A DNA stretch of 35,241 nt, from positions 1 through 35,241 of the forward strand of contig JAGWAU010000032.1 in assembly GCA_021296255.1 (NCBI GenBank). Direction: 5' to 3'. Position numbers and translations under genes: made by a program. This DNA is from Alphaproteobacteria bacterium. GTDB lineage: Bacteria; Pseudomonadota; Alphaproteobacteria; UBA2966. This document shows, piece by piece, positions 32,770 through 35,241 of this stretch; position 1 is the stretch's first letter; each line of letters opens with the position of its first letter. Under the pieces are notes generated by a model. That model ran no database searches. It was given only the letters and a program-made list of their open reading frames with translations, and was not told where the DNA came from.

Positions 32770-34548
32770 CTACGTGGGTTTTGCGGGTTGTGTCGGTTGC
32801 TTGGTAATTCCTGCACGCTTGTAGATCATCCATTGCTGCGCCATCGACAGCACATTGTTCCACGTCCAGTAGATGACGAGGCCCGCAGGGAACTGGGCCA
32901 AGACAAACGTGAACACGATCGGAAGGGCGAGGAAGATCTTCGCCTGTATGGGATCGACCGGCTGCGGATTGATCTTCTGTTGCAGGAACATGGAGACGCC
33001 CATGAGGAGCGGCCAGATTCCGATTTGCAGGAACAGGGGCGGATCCCAGGGAATGAGGCCGAACAGATTGAACATGGTTGTGGGGTCGGCCGCGGACAGG
33101 TCCTGAATCCAGCCATAGAAGGGTGCGTGACGCATCTCGATAGTGACGAACAGGACCTTGTACAGGGCGAAAAATACAGGAATCTGCATGGCGATCGGCA
33201 GACATCCCGCCATCGGATTGACCTTCTCCCGGCGGTACAGATCCATCATTGCCTGGTGAAGTTTTTGGCGATCGTCAGCGTACTGTTCCCGCATCTTTGT
33301 CATCTCGGGCTGCAACTTGCGCATGGCGTGCATCGCCCGGAATGACTTGTTCGCCAGCGGGTAGAACAGAATGCGAATGATGACGGTGAATGCCAGAATG
33401 GCCAGGCCGAAGTTCTCCAACCCCCGGTTGAGGTAGTCGAGGACGAAAAAGATCGGCTTGGTCAGGAAGTAGAACCAGCCGAAGTCCACCGCGAGATCGA
33501 ACCGCGGAATGCCTTGGGTTTCCGTGTACGTATCCAGCAGGTGCACCTCTTTGGCACCCGCGAAGAGCTGACTTGAAACCTCGATCGCGCCCCCGGCCGG
33601 AATCACTCGAGGTCCGCCGAGAAAATCAACTTGGTACTGGTCGGTACCATCCACCACCGTGTGATTGAAGCTAGTGTGGATCGATTCGGACTGGTCGGGA
33701 ACGAGCGCGGTAAGCCAATACTTATCCGTGATTCCGAGCCAACCGCCCGTGCTCTGAACCGTCTGCCGGCCGTCGTCCTGCAGATCGTCGTAATCGATCT
33801 CTTCAAGATCGTCGTTGAGGACCCCGATGGGGCCTTCGTGAAGGATGAAGAATCCGAGGGTTTCCGGCGGGTTCGCGCGCGAGACCAGACCGTAAGGGTG
33901 CAGCGTGACGGGTGCGGTACCGTTGTTCGAGACGCGCTGCGAAATTGAAATCAGATAGTTCTCGTCCACGAATATGGTTCGCTGAAACAGCAGGCCCCCA
34001 CCATTGTCCCACTCGAGCGTGATCGGCGCCCCCGGCACCAGAACGTCGCCATTGGCTTGCCAGGGCGTGGTTGTATTTGGCACGGGCGCGTTCGTCCCCG
34101 CCCCGACGGCCCAGCCGAATTCCACATAGTATGAGTTGGGCGTGCCGGCAGGTGATAGCAGCACGATGTTCTCGCTGTCCGGCTCGATCGTCTTGCGGTA
34201 GTCGGAGAGCAGGAGATTGTCGATGCGCGCGCCTTCCAGCCGGATGGAACCCTTGATGCGGCTCGCATCTATACTCACACGCGGCGAATCGTCGGTGGCC
34301 GAAAACGCCTGACGCGTCATCGGTGCGGTGGCAGACGTTCCGGGCGCCGTGGGTGCGGTTGGCGCCGACCCGGATGAGACGGCCGGTGGTGCCTGAGGTG
34401 CCGGCGACTGCCTTTCCGGTGACGGCTGCTCCGCACTCGGTGGCGGCGCGAGGTCATCAACCGCGGGACGCCGGTACATCATGTCCCACAACATCAGAAT
34501 GACGACGGACAGCACGACCGCCAGGATGAGATTTTTTTGATCCGACAT
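32770..34548 (-). CDS. yidC: Membrane protein insertase YidC
   Basis: YidC inserts and folds inner-membrane proteins, alone or with SecYEG. The 592-residue protein has an N-terminal membrane anchor (about 6-24), a Pro/Ala/Ser-rich linker (about 33-85), the periplasmic beta-domain (about 90-350) and the C-terminal insertase core with five membrane segments. The core contains NKSFRAMHAMRKLQPEMTKM with the groove Arg, the cytoplasmic hairpin, and NPMAGCLPIAMQIPVFFALY. The Gram-negative long form is expected. The minus-strand order rnpA-yidD-yidC is conserved, and yidD starts 20 bases upstream. Confidence 0.97.
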   Translation of the reverse strand: MSDQKNLILAVVLSVVILMLWDMMYRRPAVDDLAPPPSAEQPSPERQSPAPQAPPAVSSGSAPTAPTAPGTSATAPMTRQAFSATDDSPRVSIDASRIKGSIRLEGARIDNLLLSDYRKTIEPDSENIVLLSPAGTPNSYYVEFGWAVGAGTNAPVPNTTTPWQANGDVLVPGAPITLEWDNGGGLLFQRTIFVDENYLISISQRVSNNGTAPVTLHPYGLVSRANPPETLGFFILHEGPIGVLNDDLEEIDYDDLQDDGRQTVQSTGGWLGITDKYWLTALVPDQSESIHTSFNHTVVDGTDQYQVDFLGGPRVIPAGGAIEVSSQLFAGAKEVHLLDTYTETQGIPRFDLAVDFGWFYFLTKPIFFVLDYLNRGLENFGLAILAFTVIIRILFYPLANKSFRAMHAMRKLQPEMTKMREQYADDRQKLHQAMMDLYRREKVNPMAGCLPIAMQIPVFFALYKVLFVTIEMRHAPFYGWIQDLSAADPTTMFNLFGLIPWDPPLFLQIGIWPLLMGVSMFLQQKINPQPVDPIQAKIFLALPIVFTFVLAQFPAGLVIYWTWNNVLSMAQQWMIYKRAGITKQPTQPAKPT

Positions 34549-34568
34549 CTAAGGCTGGCCGATCTTGC

Positions 34569-34829
34569 TCAGCACTGAGGCATCGGAGGGGGTGACTCGG
34601 GAACCGGGTCGTATCCGGTATCTCCCCATGGGCGGCACCGCAAAATTCTCCGCACCGCCAAGTATCCGCCACGCAGGGCTCCGAATCGAATCAGTGCTTC
34701 CAGGGCGTACTCGGAACAGCTAGGTGCGAATCGGCAACTCGGGATGATGAATGGCGAAACCCCCCAACGGTAGGCGCGGACCAGTCCGACCAGGATCAGC
34801 AGCAGCGGATTGAATGCCGAGCCCCGCAT
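34569..34829 (-). CDS. yidD: Membrane protein insertion efficiency factor YidD
   Basis: YidD is a small inner-membrane-associated protein that assists YidC-dependent insertion. The 86-residue product shows the family pattern: an amphipathic N-terminus, RAYRWGVSPFIIPSCRFAPS with the first conserved Cys, CSEYALEALIRFGALRG and the final CRPWGDTGYDPVPE. The conserved Cys residues (near 32, 38 and 64) are in place. It lies 10 bases after rnpA and 20 before yidC, so it is part of the same operon. The Pro-rich tail is slightly longer than the shortest homologues. Confidence 0.95.
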   Translation of the reverse strand: MRGSAFNPLLLILVGLVRAYRWGVSPFIIPSCRFAPSCSEYALEALIRFGALRGGYLAVRRILRCRPWGDTGYDPVPESPPPMPQC

Positions 34830-34839
34830 CCGCGCCGAC

Positions 34840-35226
34840 CTAGTCCGGGTCCCTCATGACGGGGCCATCCGCGTGCAGTCGAAACAATGCAGACTTCAAA
34901 TCGGCCACGAGGTCGCCATAGGGCCGCGACACCGTATTCCGGCGACCGATCAGCACATAGTCGTAACCGGGCCTGCCATGCCCCGCGAGCACCTCTTGGA
35001 CGATGGCTCTGAGGCGTCGTTTGGTTCTGTTTCTGACCACGGCCTTTCCCACTTTTCGGGTTACGGTGAATCCGACGCGCAGCGCCGGGGTCTCCTGCTT
35101 GGTGGCTGTGCCCGCTGGCGTGCGATCGGCCTGCAATACGAAGCCAAGCGTCACCTTCTTACGCCCCCTTCCCGCAATTCTAAGGAAATCCGCCCGTCGT
35201 TTCAGCCGTATGAAGCCGGCTGCCAT
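34840..35226 (-). CDS. rnpA: Ribonuclease P protein component
   Basis: RnpA is the protein subunit of RNase P, which trims the 5' leader of pre-tRNAs. The 128-residue basic protein has LKRRADFLRIAGRGRK at the start, the central VGFTVTRKVGKAVVRNRTKR with the RNR motif, and RRLRAIVQEVL. Its N-terminus is the normal alphaproteobacterial form; a short extra insertion (DRTPAGTATKQETPAL) is tolerated in this clade. rpmH should lie just upstream beyond the window edge; a TAG at 35232-35234 on this strand would suit its end. Confidence 0.94.
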   Translation of the reverse strand: MAAGFIRLKRRADFLRIAGRGRKKVTLGFVLQADRTPAGTATKQETPALRVGFTVTRKVGKAVVRNRTKRRLRAIVQEVLAGHGRPGYDYVLIGRRNTVSRPYGDLVADLKSALFRLHADGPVMRDPD

Positions 35227-35231
35227 TGACT

Positions 35232-35241
35232 CTAGGCAGAC
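35232..35241 (-). CDS. Possible 3' end of rpmH (partial)
   Basis: The last bases read, on the minus strand, as Ser-Ala-stop (TCT GCC TAG). Ribosomal protein L34 (rpmH) is the expected neighbour upstream of rnpA and can end this way. Only two codons are visible, so this rests on gene order and not on sequence identity. Confidence 0.25.

Overview
The window is a GC-rich, gene-dense piece of a bacterial chromosome, almost certainly from an alphaproteobacterium. The gene order looks Rhodospirillales-like, but genus and species cannot be told from the sequence alone. The evidence is a MucR/Ros-type regulator, a Fur-family protein without the CxxC zinc site, a small SRP RNA directly ahead of dnaX-ybaB-recR, and the order rnpA-yidD-yidC-engB-argB-HAD-dapD-dapE.

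Left block (about 0.1-12.6 kb, mostly + strand): tsaB; a TusA-like protein on the opposite strand; mucR; fur; plsC; a 430-base gap with a likely promoter; then miaB, phoH, ybeY, corC-type and lnt, which overlap or nearly touch and carry out tRNA, rRNA and envelope maintenance. An XRE regulator, trmB, rimP and nusA follow. A terminator-like hairpin with a T-run sits just before rimP and may act as an attenuator for rimP-nusA. Two genes I would expect in this neighbourhood are missing: metK between the XRE gene and trmB, and ylxR-infB after nusA.

Middle block (about 12.8-20.3 kb, mixed strands): an accessory-looking set. It holds a Tat-type flavin amine oxidase, a DUF1326 protein, a dienelactone hydrolase, a homocysteine S-methyltransferase-family protein with a His in place of the first zinc Cys, a YjbR-like protein, a class I methyltransferase, and two complete tandem NudC-type Nudix hydrolases that overlap by 4 nt.

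Right block (about 20.4-35.2 kb): the SRP RNA with its own promoter, dnaX, ybaB and recR; then rmuC and a solitary beta-class DNA methyltransferase on the minus strand; then def, fmt and truA on the plus strand, for formyl-Met processing and tRNA pseudouridylation. The rest is on the minus strand: rnpA-yidD-yidC-engB-argB-HAD phosphatase-dapD-dapE and a small membrane protein. This joins RNase P, membrane insertion, ribosome assembly, arginine synthesis and lysine/peptidoglycan-precursor synthesis in one transcription direction.

I saw no CRISPR array, tRNA, rRNA, insertion sequence or prophage. I found no convincing wholly new system. The best leads are the tandem NudC pair, the rimP leader hairpin, the orphan methyltransferase inside a conserved block, the His-variant methyltransferase, and the breaks in expected gene order.
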